NCBI GenBank assembly: GCA_039707655.1
Contig: CM077676.1
Coordinates: 236,631,366 to 236,695,365 of the forward strand
Source: Elymus sibiricus
Lineage: Eukaryota; Streptophyta; Magnoliopsida; Poales; Poaceae
Length of the DNA: 64,000 nt
Direction of reading: 5' to 3'
A model generated the notes under the pieces. That model had not been told where the DNA came from. It searched no databases and saw nothing but the letters and a program-made list of their open reading frames with translations. The position numbers were made by a program, and so were the translations under genes. Below, piece by piece: positions 55,961 to 64,000 of this stretch; within the stretch, counting starts at the first letter, position 1, and every line of letters begins with the position of its first letter.

Positions 55961-57445
55961 TGAAAGTGCAACTAATCCCCGGGTGGTTTTGGTAATTAAT
56001 TACAACATAGATGTCATTGAACTAATGCCTATTCAAAGATAGATTTCAGGAAAGTTCAATGTTATGGCAAGGACATGTGGATGTGGACCCCTGAAAAGGT
56101 TAAGGAAGCACATTGGCAAAAGCACCAAGATTCTTCATTTTTGGTTAAGTGATCCAAGATCACATTGAGTCCATAGGAAAGCCAATACTATTAAAAGGGT
56201 ATGAGGTTTTGATCATGACTTAATTGCTCAAGTGCTTGAAGACATTGCTCCAAAACCCTCAGCCACTTTACCACATTCAAATCTATCCAAACCCTAACTA
56301 TCAAACTCGGTCCCACCGAAATCTACACATCCGGACCCACTGAGTTGAACTTAGACAGAGTAACAGCCAAACCTGATGACATTCAGTCCCACCGAAGTGC
56401 AGTGACCAAGTTTCTGTAACCCATTGATTCCATTTCAGAATTACCGAGTTGAATTGATCGGATCTACCGGAACAAGGTTTTGCTTAGGTCATCACGGATC
56501 GGTCCGTCCGAGTTGATTTGATCGGTCTCACCGAAAATCCTAATGTTTGAATCTTTTGCACTGATCGGTTCCACCAAGATTTCATTCGGTGCCACCGAGT
56601 TGTGTATAAAGTTTGTAACGGTTGGATTTTTGGTGCTGCCTATTTATACCCCTCCACCACCACTCACTCTCTAAAAAAGCCATCAGAACGAAACTACACT
56701 TCCACCATTCATTTTCTGAGAGAGAACCACCTACACTTGTGTTGAGATCAAGGCATTCCTATCCAACCATTTGAACCTTGATTTCTAGCCTCCCCAAGTT
56801 GCTTTCCACTCCAATCCTTCTCCTACCCAAGCCAAATCTGTGAGAGAGTGATTGAGTGTTGAGGAGACTATCTTTTGAAGAACAAGAGCAAGGAGTTCAT
56901 CATCAACAACAACATATATTACCTTTTGGAGTATGGTGTCTCCTAGATTGGTTAGGTGTCACTTGGGAGCCTCCAAGACCATGTGGAGTTGAACCAAGGA
57001 GTTTGTAAGGGCAAGGAGATCGCCTACTTCGTGAAGATCTACCCGAGTGAGGCCAGACCTTCATGGGCGTAAGCCATGGTGGAATAGACAAGGTTGCTTC
57101 TTCATGGACCCTTCATGGGTGGAGCCATCCATGGACTCGCATAGTCGTTACCCTCCGTGGGTTGATGTCTCCATCAACGTGGATGTACGATAGCATGACC
57201 TATCGAAACCACGGGAAAACATTCATGTCTTCATTGCATTTGATATCTCCAACCCCTCCTTTACATTCATATGCAAAGTCTTTACTTTTCGCTGCACAAC
57301 TTTTAGACTTGCATGTGTAGGGTGTTACTTGACTTGGTAGATTTGCTAAAACTTGCCTACAACTAAAATTGGGAAAAGGATAAGTTTTTATTTGGTCAAG
57401 TAGTCTAATCACCCCCCCCCCTCTAGACATACTTTCGATCCTACA
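55961..57445 (+). repeat. LTR of element K
   Basis: It begins TGAAAGTGCAACTAATCCCC and ends CGATCCTACA, followed by a tRNA-Met primer site. TATTTATA at 56641-56648 is the likely TATA box, followed by CCCCTCCACCACC and a leader of about 800 bases. An array of CGGT-N3-ACCG palindromes precedes it. Related to H by its start and palindromes. Confidence 0.8.
56308..56597. repeat. CGGT-N3-ACCG palindrome array in LTR K
   Basis: Perfect copies at 56308 (CGGTCCCACCG), 56523 (CGGTCTCACCG) and 56587 (CGGTGCCACCG), with near copies around 56385, 56460, 56509 and 56566. The last lies 43 bases before the TATA box. Confidence 0.75.
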
Positions 57446-57447
57446 AG

Positions 57448-57459
57448 TGGTATCAGAGC
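57448..57459 (+). other. Primer-binding site, initiator tRNA-Met (K)
   Basis: TGGTATCAGAGC lies two bases after the LTR. Confidence 0.88.
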
Positions 57460-57498
57460 TTTGGTCTCCATTGCATTGGTTTCACAACCTAGGAGAGT

Positions 57499-57595
57499 AT
57501 GGCGTCTAGTGAGGGAAACTATCACCGTAGAGGTCCATATTTCGATGGTACAAACTTTGCTAGTTGGAAGCTGATGCGGAGCATCCTACGGTCAT
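57499..57595 (+). pseudogene. Stub of a Copia-like gag (K)
   Basis: The ATG at 57499 opens MASSEGNYHRRGPYFDGTNFASWK, read in segments: MASSEGNYHRR, then GPYFDGTNFASWK. This is the typical start of a Copia-type gag (FDGTNFASWK). After about 24 residues the sequence changes to unrelated P sequence and the frame ends soon after, so gag and all of pol are deleted. The join is near 57570. Confidence 0.7.
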
Positions 57596-58813
57596 CTCCA
57601 TGGACCCACCTTCGTCTCCCCAAGTGCCAAGCGGACCAATGACACGAGCACATGCAAGAGCTCTCGATACCAAGGTGACATCTCTCCTTAATGAACTTCC
57701 ATATAACTCGTGTGAGACATGGCAACTACCTCAAGCCAGAATGCTATGTGTGCTTAGGTATGAAGAAGACCGCCTCGGGAATGCTCAGAGTGAAGACCAA
57801 GTCCCCAAGTACACGGACGAAGAAGAGCACCAAGGAAGACCGCTGAAAAGTATCAGCGGCAGGACATCCGTCCCATGGCCCGGACATCCGACCCCTGATG
57901 AATACAGCAGCAGCCCTACAGCCGAAGAGCTCCCGGTCCTGGACATCCGGCTGGCAGCCCGGACATCCGGCCCGACCAGACCGGACATCCGGCCCCCGCC
58001 CGGATATCCGGCCCAAGGAGGACAGAACCTGGGAGAGCTCCAAGCCGGACATCCGGCCCCTACCAGCGCGTGAGAGGCCACCCGGCCGTGTAACCTCCCT
58101 CTCTCACCCCCACTTCGTTCTAGACTATAAATAGACCTCCTCCTCCTCTTTTCTAGGGTTAGCAAAGTATATTGAGACATTTGAGTTGAGCTTTGCTCCT
58201 TGTATCTCCTCTTGGCGAATCAAGACCTCTCTCGGGAGAAGGATCCCCATCATAGGATCATCAAGACCTCCTAAAGGAGAAGGATCTCATCTAGATCATC
58301 AAGACCTCAACTCCTTTGAGGTGAGAAGAACTTTACCTTTGTGCTTGTTTCCATGGATTGATCTTGTATACTTGTGGATCTCATGTATGCTATCCTAGTG
58401 GATGTGTGATTTGGGTTTGTTTGAGTGATTTCCCTTTGTTATTCTTGTTTGTTCTTCCCTTTTCCCCTCCAAGTGTGAAAAGATCATCACATTAAGGTTC
58501 CACCCTACATCATCTTGGATCAGAGCCATGTTGATTCACACTTTGGAGTCTTTCCCCTCCACTTTCTAGCCCCAATTTTGTTGTTTTTGCCCAATTTCGA
58601 AAATTCCGCACAAAAATAGCCCTACCAAAAAATTTGTGATTTGTTGGTTTGATGATGTTGTGTTGATTTTGATCCATGGATTTGCAATATTTCAAGTGGA
58701 TCTAGCTTTCCCCCACCATCTCCGCCAATTCCATCCACGAAATTCCTCGAATTTTGCCACAAATTTTCTTTTCAACCACTTGTTCTTCGTGTTCATCCAC
58801 GGATCTGCAGCCC
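57596..58813 (+). pseudogene. P: remnant of another LTR element fused to K
   Basis: The first ~170 bases encode PMTRAHARALDTKVTSLLNEL in a frame open from 57564; sequences of this form (PxTRxRA, then VTSLL) occur at the C-terminus of some Gypsy polyproteins. A run of CGGACATCCG palindromes (57881-58055) follows, then TATAAATA (58126-58133), a leader with tandem AAGGATC/CAAGACCTC motifs, and a PBS-like TTGGATCAGAGC at 58515-58526 lacking the TA of the usual site. So P is an LTR 3' portion plus leader whose 5' side was recombined with K. L interrupts it at 58814. Confidence 0.5.
57881..58055. repeat. CGGA-N2-TCCG palindrome array in P
   Basis: CGGACATCCG at 57881, 57960, 57982 and 58046, CGGATATCCG at 58001, plus near copies at 57861 and 57941. 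The last copy ends 70 bases before the TATA box. Confidence 0.8.
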
Positions 58814-60373
58814 TGATACGTCTCCAACGTATCTATAATTTTTGATTGTTCCATGCTGTTATATTATCAATATTGGATGTTTTTATAATCATTTACAGCA
58901 ATTATATATCATTTTTGGAGACTAACCTATTAACCTAGTGCCCAGTGCCAGTTGCTGTTTTCTGCCCTGTTTTTGTTTTACAGAAAATCAATACCAAACG
59001 AAGTCCAAATGCCACGAAACTTTTTGGAGATTTTTTATTGGACAAGATAAACACTAGAAGCTTCGGGAGAGGGCCAGAAGATGAAGGAGTGGGCCACGAC
59101 GCACCAGGGCGCGCCCTAGGGGGGTGGCGCGCCCTGGTACCTCATGGGGCCCACCCAGCTCCGTTTGACCTAATTCTTCCACTATAAATTCAGAAAAAAT
59201 CAGAAACCCTCAGGGGAGTCCACGAACTACTTTTTCCGCCGCCGCAAGTTTCTGTTCCAGAGAGATACCATCTGGGTCCTTCTCCAGTGATCTGCCGGAG
59301 GGGGAATCGATCACGGAGGGGTTCTACATCAACCTTGCTGCCCTTCCGATGATGCATGAGTAGTTTACCACAGACCTTCAGGTCCATAGGCAGTAGTTAG
59401 ATGGCTTCTTCTCTCTTTTTGATCTTCAATACAATGTTCTCCTTGATGTTCTTGGAGTTCTATCCGATGTAATCACTTTTTGCGGTGTGTTTCTTGGGAT
59501 CCGATGAATTGTGAGTTTATGATCAGATTATCCATGAAATTATTTAAGTCTTTGCTGCACTCTTTTATGCATGATTATTATAGCCTCGTATTTCTTCTCC
59601 GGTCTATTGATTTGGTTTGGCCAACTAGATTGATTTATCTTGCCATGGGAAGAGGTGCTTTGTAGTGGGTTCGATCTTGCGGTGCTTAATACAAGTGACA
59701 GAAAGGGACATGACATGTATGTATCGTTGCTACTAAGGGTTAAAAGATGGGGTTTATTCATACGTGAGTTTATCTTGTCTACATCATGTCATCGTTCTTA
59801 AGGTATTACTCCGTTCTTATGGACTTAATACACTAGATGCATGCTGGATAGCGGTCGATGTGTGGAGTAATAGTAGTAGATGCAGGCAGGAGTCAGTCTA
59901 CTTGTATTGGATGTGATGCATATATACATGATCATTGCCTTGGATATCGTCATGATTATTTGCTTTTCTATCAATTGCCCAACAGTAATTTGTCTACCCA
60001 CCGTATGCTATTTTCTTGAGAGAAGCCTCTAGTGAAACCTATGGCCCCCGGGTCTATCTAGATCATATTACTAAAACCCTAAAAATATTGCTGCCATTTT
60101 CTTTTATTTATTTTATTTTGTATTTTTGTTTCTATCTATCTATCTATCACATACAATTTAATCTTGCAATGTACCGCCGAGAGATTGACAACCTCTCGTT
60201 TGCGTTGGGTGCAAGGATTTGTTGTTTGTGTGCAGGTGCTGCTAACGAGGTGTTGCGTGATTCTCCTACTGGTTCGATAACCTTGGTTTCATAACTGAGG
60301 GAAATACTTATCTCTACTGTGTTGCATCATCCCTTCCTCTTCGGGGAAATACCAACGCAAGCTACAAGTAGCA
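58814..60373 (+). repeat. 5' LTR of L
   Basis: 1560 bases, TGATACGTCTCC to CTACAAGTAGCA. TATAAAT lies at 59183-59189. A perfect 13-base hairpin lies at 59103-59138. A short CTAT microsatellite is at about 60132. Confidence 0.93.
59103..59138. promoter_or_regulatory. Perfect hairpin upstream of the L TATA box
   Basis: ACCAGGGCGCGCC (59103-59115) and GGCGCGCCCTGGT (59126-59138) pair without mismatch around CTAGGGGGGT. The gap to TATAAAT is 44 bases. Confidence 0.7.
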
Positions 60374-60384
60374 GGAAGAATTTC

Positions 60385-60402
60385 TGGCGCCGTTGCCGGG
60401 GA
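60385..60402 (+). other. Primer-binding site, tRNA-Asp (L)
   Basis: TGGCGCCGTTGCCGGGGA, identical to the D site, 11 bases after the LTR. Confidence 0.88.
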
Positions 60403-60581
60403 GACATCATCAACATCTATCAAGTACCTTTGCATAAACTTTCATCTCCTTGCATTACTTTATTTGCCATTTGCCTCTCGTTTTCATCTCCCCCACTTCT
60501 AAAACATTTTTACAAAAATACAAAAATATCCGTTTGCCTTTTTCTTGTTTGCTTGCTTGTTATCTTGTTTGCGTAGTCACG

Positions 60582-62666
60582 ATGTCTCAAGAAAATACAA
60601 AATTGTGTGATTTTTTCAATACTAATAATAATGATTTTATTAGTACTCCGAATGCTCCTCCTGCCGCTAGTGCGGAGACTTGTGATATTAATGCCGCTTT
60701 GCTAAATCTTGTCACGAAAGAACAATTTTCCGGTAGTCCTAATGAAGATGTCGCATCCCATCTTAACACTTTCGTAGAATTCTATGACATGCAAAAGAAA
60801 AAAGATGTGGATAATGATATTGTGAAATTAAAATTATTCCCATTCTCATTGCGGGATTGTGCAAAAATTTGGTTTTCATCTTTACCACGAAATAGTATCG
60901 ATTCTTGGGATAGGTGTAAAGATGCTTTTATTACTAAGTATTTTCCCCCCGCGAGAATTATTTCTCTTAGAAATCGAATTATGAATTTCAAGCAACTTGA
61001 TCATGAACATGTTACCCAATCTTGGGAGAGGATGAAATTAATGATAAGAAATTGCCCTACTCAAGGTTTAAATTTATGGATGATCATAGAAAAAATTTAT
61101 GCGGGATTGAATTTTGTCTCTAGAAATCTTTTAGATTCCACCGCGGGTGGTACTTTTATGGAAATTACTTTGGGAGAAGCTACTAAATTGCTTGATAATA
61201 TTATGGAAAATTATTCACAATGGCATACTGAAAGAACTCCTACTAGTAAAAAGGTGAATTCTATTGAAGAAATTAATACTTTGAGTGATAAAGTTGATGC
61301 GCTTATGAAATTGGTTGCTAGAAAAAATACTCCTATTGATCCTAATGATGTGCCTTTGTCCACTTTGATTGGGCAAAATAATGATCCCGTAGATGTGAAT
61401 TTTGTCTCACGAAACAATTTTAATAATAATGCTTATAGAGGTAATTTCAATGCTAGGCCGTTTCCTGGAAATTCCTCTAATAATTATGGCAATCCTTATG
61501 GTAATTCTTATAATAATAATAGGATTCCCTCTAATCTTGAAAGTAATATTAAAGAATTTATTAATGCTCAAAAGGTTTTCAACACTACGATAGAAGAAAA
61601 ATTGGGTAAAATTGATGATATGTCTAGGAGCATTGATAGAATTATTCATGATGTGGAAAATCTTAAGACTAAAATTTTGCCACCCAAAATTGATATTAGT
61701 GACTCGATTAAAGCTTTATATGTCTCCATGGATGAGAGTAAGAAAAGAACCGCCATACTAAAAGCTAAACGAGAATTTTTAGAAAAAGCGATTCCTCCCG
61801 GTTTTTATCATAGTAATGATGAGGATATTAAAATGATTAGTGCTTCATCTATTGATTATTTGTTTAGAAATATAAAACTTGATGAAAAGGGGACTAAAGA
61901 AGAGTCAACTTTAGCTAACGAGCGTCCACATAATTCGGAGGGTGAAAATCTTGATAAGAAAATTGCTAAAGGTGGGTTTGGAGAGGTAAAAACTTTAAAT
62001 AGCGATGTGCCCACTCTCTTGGATTACAAAGATTTTAATTATGATAATTGTTCTTTGATTGAGTGCATTTCTTTGTTACAATCCATGTTAAATTCACCCA
62101 ACACTTATGAGCAAAACAAGGCTTTTACTAAACACATCGTAGAAGCAATGATGAAAGCGTTAGAAGAAAAGCTAGAACTAGAAGTTTCAATTCCTAGAAA
62201 ATTATATGATGAATGGGAACCCACCATTAAAGTTAAAATTAAAAATTATGAGTGCAATGCTTTATGTAATTTGGGTGCTAGCGTTTCCACAATTCCAAAA
62301 TCTTTATGTGATGTGCTAGGTCTCACCAATATAGATGAATGTTCTCTTAATTTGCACTTGGCAGATTCTACTATTAAAAAGCCTTTGGGTAGAATTAATG
62401 ATGTTCTTATTCTTGCAAATAGGAACTATGTGCCCATTGATTTTATTGTTCTTGACATTGAATGCAATTCTTCTTGCCCCATAATACTTGGTAGACCGTT
62501 CTTACGAACTATAGGTGTCGTTATTGATATGAAAGAAGGGAATATAAAATTTCAGTTTCCATTAAAGAAGGGTATGGAGCATTTCCCTGAGAAAAGAATT
62601 AAAGCACCATATGAATCAATTATGAGGGCCACTTATGGAATCAACTTGAAAGACGACAACACTTGA
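60582..62666 (+). CDS. gag-protease polyprotein of L, protease active-site Asp replaced by Asn
   Basis: The ORF is intact, 694 residues from the ATG at 60582; an upstream in-frame ATG at 60450 would add a leader-derived stretch not expected in gag. Residues about 35-215 are a retrotransposon gag capsid-like domain (FSGSPNEDVASHLNTF, LKLFPFSLRDCAKIWFSSLP, SWDRCKDAFITKYFP, ETI-type TAGGTFMEITLGEA). An Asn-rich basic region follows (about 260-320), then a helical segment. The C-terminal 180 residues form a retropepsin (CNALCNLGASVSTIP... CPIILGRPFLRTIG). The catalytic residue should be Asp; here codon 62268-62270 is AAT (Asn), one transition from GAT. The shell-forming part looks functional, but the protease should be inactive. 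No zinc knuckle or pol follows. Confidence 0.82.
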   Translation: MSQENTKLCDFFNTNNNDFISTPNAPPAASAETCDINAALLNLVTKEQFSGSPNEDVASHLNTFVEFYDMQKKKDVDNDIVKLKLFPFSLRDCAKIWFSSLPRNSIDSWDRCKDAFITKYFPPARIISLRNRIMNFKQLDHEHVTQSWERMKLMIRNCPTQGLNLWMIIEKIYAGLNFVSRNLLDSTAGGTFMEITLGEATKLLDNIMENYSQWHTERTPTSKKVNSIEEINTLSDKVDALMKLVARKNTPIDPNDVPLSTLIGQNNDPVDVNFVSRNNFNNNAYRGNFNARPFPGNSSNNYGNPYGNSYNNNRIPSNLESNIKEFINAQKVFNTTIEEKLGKIDDMSRSIDRIIHDVENLKTKILPPKIDISDSIKALYVSMDESKKRTAILKAKREFLEKAIPPGFYHSNDEDIKMISASSIDYLFRNIKLDEKGTKEESTLANERPHNSEGENLDKKIAKGGFGEVKTLNSDVPTLLDYKDFNYDNCSLIECISLLQSMLNSPNTYEQNKAFTKHIVEAMMKALEEKLELEVSIPRKLYDEWEPTIKVKIKNYECNALCNLGASVSTIPKSLCDVLGLTNIDECSLNLHLADSTIKKPLGRINDVLILANRNYVPIDFIVLDIECNSSCPIILGRPFLRTIGVVIDMKEGNIKFQFPLKKGMEHFPEKRIKAPYESIMRATYGINLKDDNT

Positions 62667-63300
62667 AATTATGCATTATGCCTAGCTAGGGGAATAAAAC
62701 AATAACGCTTGTTGGGAGGCAACCCAATGAATAAAATAAATTTTTTCTGTTATTATGTGTTTTCGCTGTCATGCTACTGGTATGATTGTGTTTTTGTGTT
62801 TTTAATTAGTGTTTGTGCCAAGTAAAGCCTTTAGGATGATTTGGAAGATAATATAATTGATGCTGTTTGGAAAACAGAAAGTTTTGTGTCCAGTGCCTGA
62901 ATTTTGTTTCTGTACTGGAGCGTCATAAAAATCTGAAATTTTTACACAGTATTGGTATATAAATTTCCCACGTTTTCCTAATGTTTCAGAATTTTTGGAG
63001 TTACAGAAGTATGGATTTTAAATGCATTGCTACAGACTGTTCTGTTTTTGACAGATTCTGTTTTTGATGCACTACTTGCTTGTTTTAATGAATCTATGGA
63101 TTGTATCGGGGGGTATAAGCCATGGTGAAGTTAGAGACAGTAGGTATAATGCAAAAATAAAATATGAATGGGTTTGCAACAGTACTTATAGTAGTGATTT
63201 ATTTTGTTATACTAACGGATCTCACGAAGGTTTTGTTGAGTTTTGTGTGATTGAAGTTTTCAAGTTTTGGGTGAGATTACGATGGATGAAGGAATAAGGA
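62667..63300 (+). other. L conserved non-coding region downstream of gag-protease
   Basis: It begins with GCCTAGCTAGGGG and CGCTTGTTGGGAGGCAACCC (62678-62730), whose TTGGG and CCCAA can pair; the same motif follows the ORFs of C and D. It then follows the D unit order (ACAGAAAG, TTTTTACACAG, TTTCAGAATTTTT, TGACAGATT). No ORF. Confidence 0.65.
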
Positions 63301-63312
63301 GTAGTAAAAGCC

Positions 63313-63400
63313 TAAGCTTGGGGATGCCCGAGGCACCCCAAGGTAATATTCAAGGAAGACTCAAGCGTCTAAGCTTGGGGATGCCCCGGAAGGCATCCCC
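63313..63400 (+). other. Paired hairpins of L built on the polypurine-tract motif
   Basis: Hairpin one (63320-63339) pairs GGGGATGCC with GGCACCCC. Hairpin two (63377-63400) pairs GGGGATGCC with GGCATCCCC perfectly around a six-base loop. Each is preceded by TAAGCTT. Confidence 0.7.
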
Positions 63401-63599
63401 TCTTTCTTCTACCAACCATCGGTAATTTTACTTGGAGCTATATTTTTATTCGTCACATGATATGAGTTTTGCTTGGAGCGTCTTGTATTATATGAGTCTT
63501 TGCTTTGTTTGCTTTTTAGTTTGTCACAATCATCTTTGCTAAACACACCTATCTTGAGAGAGCCACACATTTATCATCATTTGTTATAATACTCTATGT

Positions 63600-63890
63600 G
63601 CTTCACTTAAATTTTTTGAGCTAGGCAGTTGCTCTAGTGCTTCACTTAAATCTTTTTGAGCACGGTGGTGGCTAAATTTTGAAGAAATAAACTCTCATGC
63701 TTCACTTATATTATTTTGAGAGTTGATTAAAATTTTGAAGAAATGAATTCTCATGCTTCACTTATATTATTTTGAGAATTGACAAGATTAAAATTTTGAA
63801 GAAATAAATTCTCATGCTTCACTTATATTATTTTGAGAATTGATAAGATTGAAATTTTGAAGAAATATTTGCACTCTCATGCTTCACTTA
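63600..63890 (+). repeat. Six GCTTCACTTA repeats with hairpin potential in L
   Basis: GCTTCACTTA at 63600, 63639, 63699, 63755, 63816 and 63881. The middle three units are CATGCTTCACTTATATTATT flanked by TTCTCA/CTCTC and TGAGAA/GAGAG, so each can fold. C has three related copies on its minus strand near 14295-14415. Confidence 0.75.
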
Positions 63891-64000
63891 AATTATTATT
63901 TTTGAGTTGATGATAGTAACGGTAATTTGCACAAGATATGAAGTTGGTCCAAAAGTGATGAATATTCAAGAGGGATATAAATAAAAACTTTCATATAGAT

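Larger units (their letters stand above)
58814..64000 (+). mobile_element. Element L: C-family retrotransposon with gag-protease only (runs off the window)
   Basis: A complete 5' LTR (58814-60373), tRNA-Asp primer site, one long ORF (60582-62666) and the conserved non-coding region with hairpins and CTTCACTTA repeats. No RT, RNase H or integrase appears by 64000. The 3' LTR is outside, so pol downstream cannot be excluded, but by analogy with C and D the hairpin region should be followed by the 3' end. Left flank AGCCC (58809-58813) is the candidate target duplication. Confidence 0.85.

Noticed and set aside
1..64000. Host protein-coding gene
   Set aside because: Every long ORF falls inside an element with LTRs or retroelement motifs; the B3-like and F ORF1 genes are inside element boundaries.

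Overview
The window looks like gene-poor intergenic DNA from a large-genome grass, most likely a Triticeae species (wheat, barley, rye or Aegilops). I see no cellular gene, rRNA, tRNA or CRISPR array. Essentially every base belongs to an LTR retrotransposon or a remnant of one, nested up to five deep. Several insertions are defined to the base by matching 5-bp target-site duplications (TSDs) and LTR ends. Letters A to P are my own labels; I give no database family names because I could not check them.

Layout. A (1-3057) is the 3' part of a long Gypsy-type LTR. B is a minus-strand LTR fragment (3058-3671 and 11123-11841) split by D (3672-11122, TSD CACCG), a complete non-autonomous element with a tRNA-Asp primer site and one unknown acidic ORF. 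B lies in the 3' LTR of C (11842-17923, minus), a non-autonomous element keeping only part of gag. C, F and the solo LTR G (29914-31478, TSD CGGAG) all sit in the antisense extra ORF of E. F (18087-28781, TSD ACAGA) has ~4.2-kb LTRs and carries two tandem copies of a non-retroviral ORF, each with its own TATA box.

E (17924-43099, minus) is a decayed Tat-like Ty3/Gypsy element with gag, protease, RT, RNase H, integrase and a tRNA-Arg primer site. Its 5' LTR is interrupted by solo LTR H (39802-42700, TSD CACGC). E sits in the antisense ORF of a further Tat-like element J (43100-44468, perhaps also 55681-55960).

N (45705-55680) is a second Tat-like element with a decayed gag-pol and, on the opposite strand, an intact ORF for a B3-type DNA-binding protein. 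M (44469-45704) is an LTR fragment of the C/G/L family. K (55961-57445 plus a gag stub) and P (to 58813) are remnants joined by recombination. L (58814 to beyond the window) has an LTR, a tRNA-Asp primer site and an intact gag-protease ORF whose protease has Asn in place of its catalytic Asp.

Cross-cutting themes: (1) dyad-symmetric GC-rich arrays or hairpins lie about 35-70 nt upstream of the TATA box in most of these LTRs; (2) C, D and L share paired hairpins containing an internal copy of their own polypurine-tract motif; (3) two Tat-like elements carry unrelated antisense ORFs, and the coiled-coil type appears to be spliced; (4) the F cassette is a tandemly duplicated gene-like unit whose protein resembles a double-stranded-RNA-binding fold.
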